From assembly GCF_000371785.1 (NCBI RefSeq), contig NZ_AQUI01000002.1, positions 248,001 to 312,000 of the forward strand: a DNA stretch of 64,000 bases, given 5' to 3'. This document shows, piece after piece, positions 1-6,876 of this stretch (position 1 is the first letter of the stretch; each line of letters begins with the position of its first letter). Source of the stretch: Actinopolyspora halophila DSM 43834 (GTDB lineage Bacteria > Actinomycetota > Actinomycetes > Mycobacteriales > Pseudonocardiaceae). The notes beneath the pieces are model-generated. The model saw nothing but the letters and a program-made list of their open reading frames with translations, did no database searches and was not told the DNA's origin. A program made the position numbers and the translations under genes.

Positions 1-325
1 CGCGGCGGTGCGGGGTCGGAGAGAACCGACTTGCGTCCAGTTCGGACGGTGTGATGGGACGTCGGGCGGTGGCACCGCACGCGGGGGCCGCGTGTTTCGC
101 GTGTGGTCGACTGTGGACCGGGTTTTTCGCGGCGGATTGCGACGATCGTGCGAATGCACGTGCACCCACCGCGCGAAACATGAATGCGGGGGCTTAGTTT
201 GAATGCGGTGAGTCACACGCTTCACCCGCGGTCGGTGTTCACGGGTGGCGCCGCGGGCGCCGCTTTGACGCGCTCGGTCGACCGTGGACGTGAGTTCGGT
301 GAGCGCGGGAGGATTGGGCTTTGCC
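1..325. other. Leading intergenic stretch
   Basis: No convincing coding region is visible on either strand; the short open frames here lack a ribosome binding site and recognisable domains. The stretch probably carries the end of the preceding gene's untranslated region and the promoter of the response regulator at 326. The sequence just before 326 holds GGGAGGA (about 307-313), which serves as that gene's ribosome binding site. Confidence 0.4.
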
Positions 326-1225
326 GTGAGTACACCACAGCGCATCAGCGGCCCGCCCGAAGGGCGTAACGGCAGCGGCGGATCGAGCAGGGCAGGACTC
401 GTCATCCTGATCGTCGACGACGAGGTTCCTGGACTCGAGACGACGCAGGGAATGATCGAGAAGAACCCGCGTGTCGGCAAGGTGCTGACGGCGTTCGACG
501 CGGCCGAGGCGCTGCGGATACTGCGCAGCGACAACCCCGACCTGCAGGGGCGCCCCGCCGACGCGCCGCTGGTCGACGCCGTCTTCATCGACGTCGCCAT
601 GCCGGGACTGACCGGAATGGACCTGGCCAGGGTGCTCTTCTCCTTCGAGAACTCACCGGCCCTGGTGTTCATCACCGCGCACGGCGAGAACGCGCTGGAG
701 GCCTTCGACCTGGGCGCCATCGACTACGTGATGAAGCCGGCCAGTCCCGAAAGGGTGGAACGCGCGCTGCGCAAGGTGCAACGCATAGCCGCCCCGCCGG
801 AAGCGGGCGGCGACGGTGCCAGCGCGTTGACCGCGGGCGGCGAGCGGGCGGAGGCGCAGCAGCGGGCCGACGACCACTCGGTCATTCCCGTGGAACTGGG
901 AGGAACCACCCGCCTGGTGCAGCGTTCCCAGGTGCGCTGGGTGGAGGCCCAGGGGGATTACGCGCGGCTGCACACCGACGAGGGGTCGCACCTGGTGCGC
1001 ATCCCGCTGGCCCAGTTGGAGGAGAAGTGGGCGGACGCCGGATTCGTGCGCATTCACCGATCCTATCTGGTCGCGCTGAACCTGATCAACGAGCTGCGCA
1101 TGTCCTCCTCCGGGTATTCGGTGCTCATCGCGGGGGGACAGCACCGGGAGACCCGTGAGTTGCCGGTCAGTCGCAGGCACACCCGTGAGCTCAAGGACCG
1201 GCTGGTGCGTTCGCCGCGTCAATGA
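326..1225 (+). CDS. LytTR-family DNA-binding response regulator
   Basis: Two-component output protein of 299 aa. An N-terminal receiver domain (about residues 25-150) shows the acidic pair after LVILIV, the phospho-acceptor Asp in FIDVAMPG (about D89) and the conserved Lys in YVMKPAS (about K137). A linker leads to a C-terminal LytTR domain (about 187-290, containing RWVEAQGDYARLH and FVRIHRSYLV). The GTG at 326 is chosen because GGGAGGA lies about 12 bases upstream; an in-frame GTG at 284 is the alternative. The cognate kinase is not in the window and may lie upstream. The next genes encode a small membrane protein and an acetate-type symporter, so regulation of carboxylate uptake is likely; that is inferred from position. 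Confidence 0.9.
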   Translation: MSTPQRISGPPEGRNGSGGSSRAGLVILIVDDEVPGLETTQGMIEKNPRVGKVLTAFDAAEALRILRSDNPDLQGRPADAPLVDAVFIDVAMPGLTGMDLARVLFSFENSPALVFITAHGENALEAFDLGAIDYVMKPASPERVERALRKVQRIAAPPEAGGDGASALTAGGERAEAQQRADDHSVIPVELGGTTRLVQRSQVRWVEAQGDYARLHTDEGSHLVRIPLAQLEEKWADAGFVRIHRSYLVALNLINELRMSSSGYSVLIAGGQHRETRELPVSRRHTRELKDRLVRSPRQ

Positions 1226-1648
1226 CCGCGGAACCGTTGTCCGGAACGGGGGCGCCGTTGGATGATCGCTTCGACGGATCGTGCAACTTCCGCGAGAACG
1301 GGGGTTCCTGTCGGGTCGTCGGCCGTTGCGACTCCGGCGTGCCGGCGCCGAAACACCACCCGAGCAGTCGGCTTTGCCGAGCAAGAATTCCCGGAGGAGG
1401 GGCATCGCCGGGCAAGGGCTCCCGGAAAGGAACTCCCAACAGAAGGACACCGTCCAACGCAAACGCTCTGAGCCTAAGTACCCGGCACCGCCGGGGGTTC
1501 TCAGCCGCGGGTCTCGTGAGGACAGCCTCGACGTTGTGTAGTGCCTACCCGATGTCGAGGATCCCGCAGCGAGACCCCGACTGAGGTTCCCCTACCCGAG
1601 CCGGTGAGCAGGCCGATCCGCGGACTCTCCAGATAAGGTGGTGGGGCA
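1226..1648. other. Intergenic region with repeat modules C and A
   Basis: This 423-bp gap carries a linker module C (about 1429-1475, reverse orientation) followed by one family-A inverted repeat (about 1484-1594). No gene with domain or ribosome-binding support is visible. The end of the gap (about 1635-1648, ending GTGGGGCA) supplies the leader of the small membrane protein starting at 1649. Confidence 0.6.
1484..1594 (-). repeat. Family-A inverted repeat, copy A1
   Basis: A long imperfect palindrome whose core (1526-1560) pairs CCTCGACGTTGTGTAG with CTACCCGATGTCGAGG. Other copies have CCCGAC/GTCGGG at the base of this core; here both arms changed together to CTCGAC/GTCGAG, a compensatory substitution. 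The outer arms (GGGTCTCGTGAGG and GCGAGACCCC) are also complementary. It is oriented opposite to copies A4-A7, A9 and A10. Confidence 0.8.
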
Positions 1649-2041
1649 GTGACCACGGGTAGATCTTCGGCACCCCAGCAGCGCGCTCCGCGGCGCAAGC
1701 GCGTGGTGCTGGCCGACCGGCGCGGTTCGCGCGACGTTCCGCGCACGATCATCGATCTCGAGAACCAGAGCACCATGGGCGAGGCGATGATCCGGAACCT
1801 GGTTCGTGCCCAGTTGCGTTCCGCGCTGTGGCTGGCCGCGATCAGCGTGGCGTTCCTGGGCGCGCTGCCCGTGCTGCTGCGTTACGTCCCCGTCCTGTCC
1901 GAGATCCGGCTGTTCGGCGTCCCGCTGCCCTGGTTTCTCCTGGGAGTGCTGCCGTTTCCGTTCATCCTGCTGATCGGCTACATCGGTACGCGCAAAGCCG
2001 AACAGCACGAACGTGAGTTCATGGAGATGGTGGACCGGTGA
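1649..2041 (+). CDS. Small two-helix membrane protein upstream of symporter
   Basis: A 130-aa protein with a basic, polar N-terminus (about 1-55) and two hydrophobic segments (about 60-80, starting LRSALWLAAI, and about 92-112, FLLGVLPFPFILLIGYIG), ending in a short charged tail. GTG start preceded by GTGGGGCA. It overlaps the symporter gene by four bases (GTGA), so the two are translationally coupled. Small DUF485-like membrane proteins commonly precede acetate-type SSS symporters and the arrangement matches, but I cannot confirm the family from sequence alone. It probably acts as an accessory subunit of the transporter. Confidence 0.8.
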   Translation: MTTGRSSAPQQRAPRRKRVVLADRRGSRDVPRTIIDLENQSTMGEAMIRNLVRAQLRSALWLAAISVAFLGALPVLLRYVPVLSEIRLFGVPLPWFLLGVLPFPFILLIGYIGTRKAEQHEREFMEMVDR

Positions 2042-3876
2042 ATCCGTGGGCCCTCGGCGGCGTCACGTTGATAGCCGCCGTCACCTTCGCCCTCGCGATG
2101 TGGGGGTCGCGCGGAGCACGGACCACTTCGGACTTCCTGCTGGCCCGCCGCATGGTCGGGGTGGAGCGCAACGCGGCCGCCATAGCCGGTGAGTACCTCT
2201 CGGCGGCCTCCTTCCTCGGTGTGGCGGGGTTGCTGCTCAAGGACGGCATCGAGGCCCTCTGGTACCCGATCGGCTACACGGCGGGGTACTTGGCGCTGAT
2301 CCTGTTCGTGGCCGCGCCGCTGCGTCGTTCCGGCGCCTACACGCTGCCGGACTTCGCGCAGGTGCGGCTGGACTCCACCCGGGTACGTGCCGTCTCGACG
2401 GTCCTCGTGGTGCTGATCGGATGGCTCTACCTGGTTCCCCAGCTGCAGGCGGCAGGCGTGACGCTGTCCACGATCACCGGAATCCCCTACTCGAGCGGGA
2501 TCCTGGCCGTGGCGGTCATCGTGCTGGCCGGAGTGCTCAGCGGGGGGATGCGTGCGGTCACGTTGGTGCAGGCCTTCCAGTACGGCGTCAAGCTCTTCGC
2601 CATCAGCGTGCCCGTGTTCGTGCTCTTCTTCGTTTTCCTCGGGCAGGACGATCAGCACCGCAGGGGGCTGGACGAGCCCGTCCCGCCCGCTTTCGAACGT
2701 GCGACCACGGTGCGGATCGAGACGGACGTGCGGCTGCGGGTCACCGAGCCGGTCTGGGTGGACGTGTTGTCCGGCCCCGGACCGGAGGCGCTGGACGGGG
2801 TCGCGGCCTCGGAAGGGGGCGGTTCCAGGGAGAGCGTTTACCTCACCGAGGGGCTCCACTCGGTGAGCTCCGGTTCCGAGCTGCGTTTCCCGGAGGGAAG
2901 CGCGGTCCCGACGGTCGCCGACGCGGAGCCGAACAACCGGGACTGGTTGCTGCCGCAGAGCGGTGACTCCTACGAGCTGTTCGAGGCGTACTCCCTGATT
3001 CTGTCCACTTTCCTCGGGACCATGGGGCTTCCGCACGTGCTGATGCGCTTCTACACCAACCCGACGGGGCAGGGGGCGCGGCGCACCTCGTTCGTGGTGT
3101 TGGGTCTGCTCGGGGTCTTCTACCTGTTCCCGACGATTTTCGGGGTGCTGTCCCGGTTCTACGTGCCGCAACTGCTGGTGACGGGCAACACCGACGCCGC
3201 GGTGCTGCTGCTGCCCACGGCGATGCTGCAGGGGTGGCCGGGCGAGCTGATCGGTGCGATCACCGCGGCAGGTGCCTTCGCCGCGTTCCTGTCCACTTCT
3301 TCCGGGCTGGTCATGAGTGTGTCCAGTGTGCTGTTCACCGACCTGCTTCCCGGCAGGCTCGGCAACTTCCGGATGATCGCTCTCGGTTCGTGCATCCTTC
3401 CCGTGGCGCTGGCGCTGATCGCCATCGGGCGGGACATCTCGCAGAGCGTCGGCCTGGCCTTCGCCATGGCCGCTTCCACCTTCTTCCCGCTGCTGGTGCT
3501 CGGCATCTGGTGGCGCAAGCTGACCGCGGCCGGGGCCATGGGGGGGCTGGTCGTGGGGGGCGGTCTGGTGCTGATCGCGGTGCTGACCGGGGCTTTCCTC
3601 GGCGACGGGTACGGGTGGTGGTCGGCCGTGCTGCTGCAGCCCGCCGCTTTCACCGTGCCGGTGGCCTTCGTGGTGACGGTGGTGGTCAGCAAGCTCACCG
3701 GACGCAACGTCCCTTCGGGGACCGGGCGTGTGATGCTGCGGATGCACACCCCGGACCGGCTCGGTTTCCTCCGGGACCGTTCCGTGGACCAGGGGGAGGT
3801 CGCGGAGCGGAGCTCGTCGGTGAGTCGTGGCGGGCGCGGCAGGCATCGACTGGCCCGCGGCAGGCGCCGGAGCTGA
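2038..3876 (+). CDS. Sodium:solute symporter, cation/acetate type
   Basis: A 612-aa multi-pass SSS/SLC5-family permease probably importing acetate or another short monocarboxylate with a cation. Family signatures include AAIAGEYLSAASFLGVAG near residue 50 and GTMGLPHVLMRFYTNPT near 328, close to the motif of characterised acetate/monocarboxylate permeases such as MctC and ActP. An unusual polar stretch of about 110 residues (about 202-312) lies between two membrane helices. It is rich in Glu/Asp/Ser/Val and looks beta-rich and extracytoplasmic. The C-terminal tail after residue 560 is basic. The gene is coupled to the small membrane protein by a four-base overlap and likely controlled by the LytTR regulator upstream. 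Confidence 0.93.
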   Translation: MNPWALGGVTLIAAVTFALAMWGSRGARTTSDFLLARRMVGVERNAAAIAGEYLSAASFLGVAGLLLKDGIEALWYPIGYTAGYLALILFVAAPLRRSGAYTLPDFAQVRLDSTRVRAVSTVLVVLIGWLYLVPQLQAAGVTLSTITGIPYSSGILAVAVIVLAGVLSGGMRAVTLVQAFQYGVKLFAISVPVFVLFFVFLGQDDQHRRGLDEPVPPAFERATTVRIETDVRLRVTEPVWVDVLSGPGPEALDGVAASEGGGSRESVYLTEGLHSVSSGSELRFPEGSAVPTVADAEPNNRDWLLPQSGDSYELFEAYSLILSTFLGTMGLPHVLMRFYTNPTGQGARRTSFVVLGLLGVFYLFPTIFGVLSRFYVPQLLVTGNTDAAVLLLPTAMLQGWPGELIGAITAAGAFAAFLSTSSGLVMSVSSVLFTDLLPGRLGNFRMIALGSCILPVALALIAIGRDISQSVGLAFAMAASTFFPLLVLGIWWRKLTAAGAMGGLVVGGGLVLIAVLTGAFLGDGYGWWSAVLLQPAAFTVPVAFVVTVVVSKLTGRNVPSGTGRVMLRMHTPDRLGFLRDRSVDQGEVAERSSSVSRGGRGRHRLARGRRRS

Positions 3877-3980
3877 CCGATCGTTCCGCGCGGCGTGCCG
3901 GGTGCGGTGGGAGCGGTTCCGCTCGGCCGCTCGGCGACTGCGGTGGGCGTGCTCGGCGCGCGGCGTGGCAGCATCGAGGT

Positions 3981-4334
3981 GTGACTACTCCGATGCATGG
4001 TCGAGTTCCGGCGGTGTCCCCCGAGGAGCTGCCGGAGCGGCTTCCCGAGGGCAGCCTGCTCGACGTCCGTGAGCAAGAGGAATGGGACGCGGGCCACGCG
4101 CCGGGTGCGGTGCACATCCCGATGAACGAGATCCCGCAGCGGCTCGACGAGATCCCCGAGGCGGACCAGCTCTACGTGATCTGCCGGTCGGGTGGCCGCT
4201 CGTCCAAGGTGACCGCTTATCTGAACGCCGGCGGTTGGGACGCGGTCAACGTCGACCGGGGGATGAACGGTTGGTCGTCCGTCGGTCGTCCGGTCGTGGC
4301 GGACGACCCCGACGCGGAACCCCACGTGCTGTGA
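3981..4334 (+). CDS. Single-domain rhodanese-like protein
   Basis: A compact 117-aa sulfurtransferase-type domain. It contains LLDVREQEEWDAGHAPGAVHIPM and the active-site loop VICRSGGRS with the catalytic Cys at about residue 68, followed by the usual C-terminal NVDRGMNGW segment. Such stand-alone domains transfer sulfane sulfur; the partner is unknown. The GTG at 3981 follows GAGGT closely, so an ATG at 3993 or a leaderless transcript is possible. The stop overlaps the next gene's GTG, suggesting co-transcription with the DUF4328 protein. Confidence 0.9.
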   Translation: MTTPMHGRVPAVSPEELPERLPEGSLLDVREQEEWDAGHAPGAVHIPMNEIPQRLDEIPEADQLYVICRSGGRSSKVTAYLNAGGWDAVNVDRGMNGWSSVGRPVVADDPDAEPHVL

Positions 4335-5248
4335 CGGGCCCTCCTCCGCGGTCCGGGCCTCCGGTGGAGTGGTCGGCCACTCCACCGGGTGGTCCGAACG
4401 TGCGGCAGCGTGCCCGGCCGCGGCCCCCCTACACCGGACCCCCGGCCTACCCGGCTCCGCCGCGCTGGGGGTTTCCCCCGCTGACCTGGCGTTGGCCGCT
4501 TTCGCTTCCGAACGCGCGGCGCGCGGACCCGGCGGAACGCGTGGCGGCCCTGTCGGGGACGGCGGTCTCGACCCTCTGGATCACCGCGGTGCTCGCGGTG
4601 CTGGCCGCGGGGGTGGAGTCGTGGCGATACGTGCTGCTGCTGTGGAGCCGTTCGGGCGCGCTCGGCCGCACCACGCTGGCTGTCTCGGACGCGCTCGTGG
4701 CCACGGTCGGCATCATGACCTGGTTGTTCGGGCTGCTGAGCGCGGTGGTCGGGGTGCTGTGGGCGCTGCGGGCCCGCTCCTACGCTCACGAGCGGGCGGG
4801 ACTGCGTCCTGCCCGTCCGGACTGGCAGGTGGTGCTCGGCACGCTGATCCCCGGGGTGAACCTGTTCGTCCCCGGTTCGGTGCTCGCCGAGTTGGAGGAC
4901 GCGGCGCTGCGTGGCTCGGGTGAGTCCGCGGCTGGCGCGCGGCCAGTCCCCTCGCGGTTGGTCCGGCTCTGGTGGTTCTGCTGGGCCGGTTGCCTGCTGG
5001 TGGGCTGGTCGACGATGCTGTGGGGGCTGCGGGACGGTGTCCAGGCCCTGGCCGACGGGGTGCTGCTGCACGCCTTCTCCGACGTGCTGCTGGTCGTGCT
5101 GGCCGTGGTTTCGGTGCGCGTGGTCAAGCGGTGCACCCGTGTGCTCGTCCCGCCGGATCCGAACACGTTGCGGAGCAGGCGGGTGCTGCGGGTGCGGGGT
5201 GCTCCGGTGCCGCCGCGCGCGGCTCGTCCCCCGCACGCCGTGCGGTGA
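4331..5248 (+). CDS. DUF4328-like membrane protein
   Basis: A 305-aa protein with a Pro-rich cytoplasmic N-terminus (about 1-55), then hydrophobic segments around residues 75-95, 120-150, 175-195 and 225-275. The order of helices, the WALRARSYAHERAGLRPARPDW stretch and LGTLIPGVNLFVPGSVLAELEDAA match the actinobacterial DUF4328 family, whose function is unknown. The start is the GTG overlapping the rhodanese stop (GTGA). No catalytic motif is visible. Identification as DUF4328 is from memory of the family pattern. Confidence 0.8.
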   Translation: MTGPPPRSGPPVEWSATPPGGPNVRQRARPRPPYTGPPAYPAPPRWGFPPLTWRWPLSLPNARRADPAERVAALSGTAVSTLWITAVLAVLAAGVESWRYVLLLWSRSGALGRTTLAVSDALVATVGIMTWLFGLLSAVVGVLWALRARSYAHERAGLRPARPDWQVVLGTLIPGVNLFVPGSVLAELEDAALRGSGESAAGARPVPSRLVRLWWFCWAGCLLVGWSTMLWGLRDGVQALADGVLLHAFSDVLLVVLAVVSVRVVKRCTRVLVPPDPNTLRSRRVLRVRGAPVPPRAARPPHAVR

Positions 5249-5712
5249 TCCGCGGGGTCCGGAGCGGCGGGCCTCCGTTTCCTGTCGGGCTGCCCGGCTG
5301 CGCCGGTCGGGGCGGTGTTCGATAGCGTCGCCCGGATTCGAAGGTGACGCCGGTGCGCCCGCACGTCGGGTTTTCCCGGTGGGGGCGGTTCACTCTTCTG
5401 CGGGAGGAACTCACTGATGCTTTCCTGCCGCGTCGACGATTCGGTGTGGTGCTTCGGCGCTGCCTGCGCCGAAGCTCACCACCCGAGCAGCTCGCGCCGC
5501 CGCGGGGTCTCCCGTGGTGCTCTCGCGAGGACGGTCGGAGACGTTGTGTAGCCGCCTACCCGATGTCGGGGCACCCGCGGCGAGAGCCCGCGCGAGGTTC
5601 CGCCAAGTGACCAACCAACCTGAACAGAAGAACTCGGTGATTCGGTCGGCACGCGGCGTTCGTGGGCGTGCCGATGCGTCTCGCGGAGCAGAACGCGCCA
5701 AGGAGAGCGATC
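5249..5712. other. Intergenic region with family-A repeat
   Basis: A 464-bp gap holding one family-A inverted repeat (about 5497-5605) and, at its end, the AAGGAG ribosome binding site (5700-5705) for the SEC-C protein. A stretch at about 5405-5480 weakly resembles linker module C and contains a GCGCCGAAGC/GCTTCGGCGC inverted repeat. No gene is supported here. Confidence 0.55.
5497..5605 (-). repeat. Family-A inverted repeat, copy A2
   Basis: The apex is GTAGCCGCCTAC, read as GTAG-GCGG-CTAC on the other strand. The core base is GGAGACGTTGTG on one side and GATGTCGGG on the other, so it pairs less well than most copies. It shares the GGAGACG variant with copy A6. Outer arms CTCTCGCGAGG and GCGAGAGC pair. 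Flanked by CGCGGGGTCTC and AGGTTCCGCC, as in copy A8. Confidence 0.75.
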
Positions 5713-6675
5713 TTGAGTAAACGAACCGCGCCGGAGCAGAAACCGGCCGAGGACATTCCGGTGGTCGGACGCAGGCAGCCGTGCCCCTGTGGTTCCGGCA
5801 AGCGGTACAAGGCCTGCCACGGTGCTTCGGGGGGAGCGGCCAAGGTCAAGGTCACCCGCCCGTTCGAGGGGCTGGCGGCGGAGTGCGAGCTGGTCGCCCT
5901 GCGTGAGTTCGTGCCCTCGGCCACGGCGCGGCTGCCGCTGGCCTCCGGGGACGAGGAGATCCAGCTGGCCACGGTGTTGCCGATGGCCGCGGCGGCGCTG
6001 GTGCGCACCGACGGTGTGGCTTTCGTCGGCCTGCAGGTGCAGACGAAGTCCGGTGACGTGAGCAGGGATCTGGCGCGGGCCGTCGAGTGGGTGCGCACGG
6101 CCGAGCCCGGTGAGTCCCTGGCCGTGGTCGGCCCGGAGGACGCCCCGGCGGGCAGTGTTCCGACGCGGTTGCAGGACCTGCTGGATCCGGACGCACGACT
6201 GGATGTCCAGGTGCACGAGGACTTCTCCTGGTGGATGCCCGAGGGGGTCGAGGCCACCGGGGAGGTCGCGATGTCGCTGGAGCGGGCGAATTCGGCGATC
6301 ATGCCGACGCAGCGCCTGGAGACCGAGGGCGTGCACGCGGCGTACTGGGTGGACGCCACCGACCGTGCGCACCTGCGCTGGGTGCGGCCCGAGCCGGAGG
6401 AGCAGTTGATCTCGGCGCTCGCGCGGCTTTCGGCCCGCGGTGAGCTGGCGCTGGGCGAGGGCAGCCGCTACGCGGGATCGTTCCGCGCGCACGGGCTGCT
6501 GGTTCCGGTGTGGGATCTGGACCGGGAGAAGCACCCGGACGAGTGGGCCGAGCCCGCCGCCGCGCTGGGGCGCCGGTTGGACGAGGCGTTGGCCTCGTTG
6601 GACGAGCGGTCGCTGGACGCGGACGAGCGACGTGCCAGGGACGGGCTGCGCGGCAGGCAGATCACCGTCCGGTGA
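5713..6675 (+). CDS. DUF5926 protein with N-terminal SEC-C motif
   Basis: A 320-aa protein starting at TTG 5713, chosen because AAGGAG lies seven bases upstream. Residues about 20-37 form a SEC-C zinc motif (RRQPCPCGSGKRYKACHG) like the C-terminus of SecA. The rest is a mixed alpha/beta actinobacterial domain I recognise as the DUF5926 type, with no known catalytic residues. SEC-C motifs bind zinc and often mediate protein or ribosome contacts, so a housekeeping role is plausible. A monocistronic unit behind repeat A2 fits the spacing. Confidence 0.85.
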   Translation: MSKRTAPEQKPAEDIPVVGRRQPCPCGSGKRYKACHGASGGAAKVKVTRPFEGLAAECELVALREFVPSATARLPLASGDEEIQLATVLPMAAAALVRTDGVAFVGLQVQTKSGDVSRDLARAVEWVRTAEPGESLAVVGPEDAPAGSVPTRLQDLLDPDARLDVQVHEDFSWWMPEGVEATGEVAMSLERANSAIMPTQRLETEGVHAAYWVDATDRAHLRWVRPEPEEQLISALARLSARGELALGEGSRYAGSFRAHGLLVPVWDLDREKHPDEWAEPAAALGRRLDEALASLDERSLDADERRARDGLRGRQITVR

Positions 6676-6808
6676 GGTCGGCTTGCTCGGCTTGCTCGGC
6701 GGTCGTGCCCCGGGGAAGCGGGGTCCTGCGGTGAACGGGTTCGGTTCCTCACCCGTGCGGAGGTTCTGAATGGAGTAAGCGGATACCACTTTTCGGACGC
6801 TTGGTAAC

Positions 6809-6820
6809 GAGAACGCTCAC
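6809..6820. promoter_or_regulatory. Possible sugar-repressor operator upstream of GH3 gene
   Basis: The sequence GAGAACGCTCAC is a loose inverted repeat resembling the centre of CebR/LacI-type boxes (TGGGAGCGCTCCCA class) that control beta-glucosidase genes in actinomycetes. It lies about 60 bases before the GH3 start. The match is imperfect, so this is a weak suggestion. Confidence 0.25.
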
Positions 6821-6876
6821 ATTCATGCTGCGAAAGTGCTACACACCACACGTTCGCAGAACTGTGAGGAGTTCTC

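Noticed and set aside
1978-3846. A 622-codon minus-strand frame
   Set aside because: Antisense to the SSS symporter; composition is low-complexity and it lacks a ribosome binding site or known motif.
5411-5701. Short open frames across the repeats (e.g. minus strand over A2)
   Set aside because: Similar frames recur at every A copy only because the repeat recurs; they lack ribosome binding sites and the elements are palindromic.
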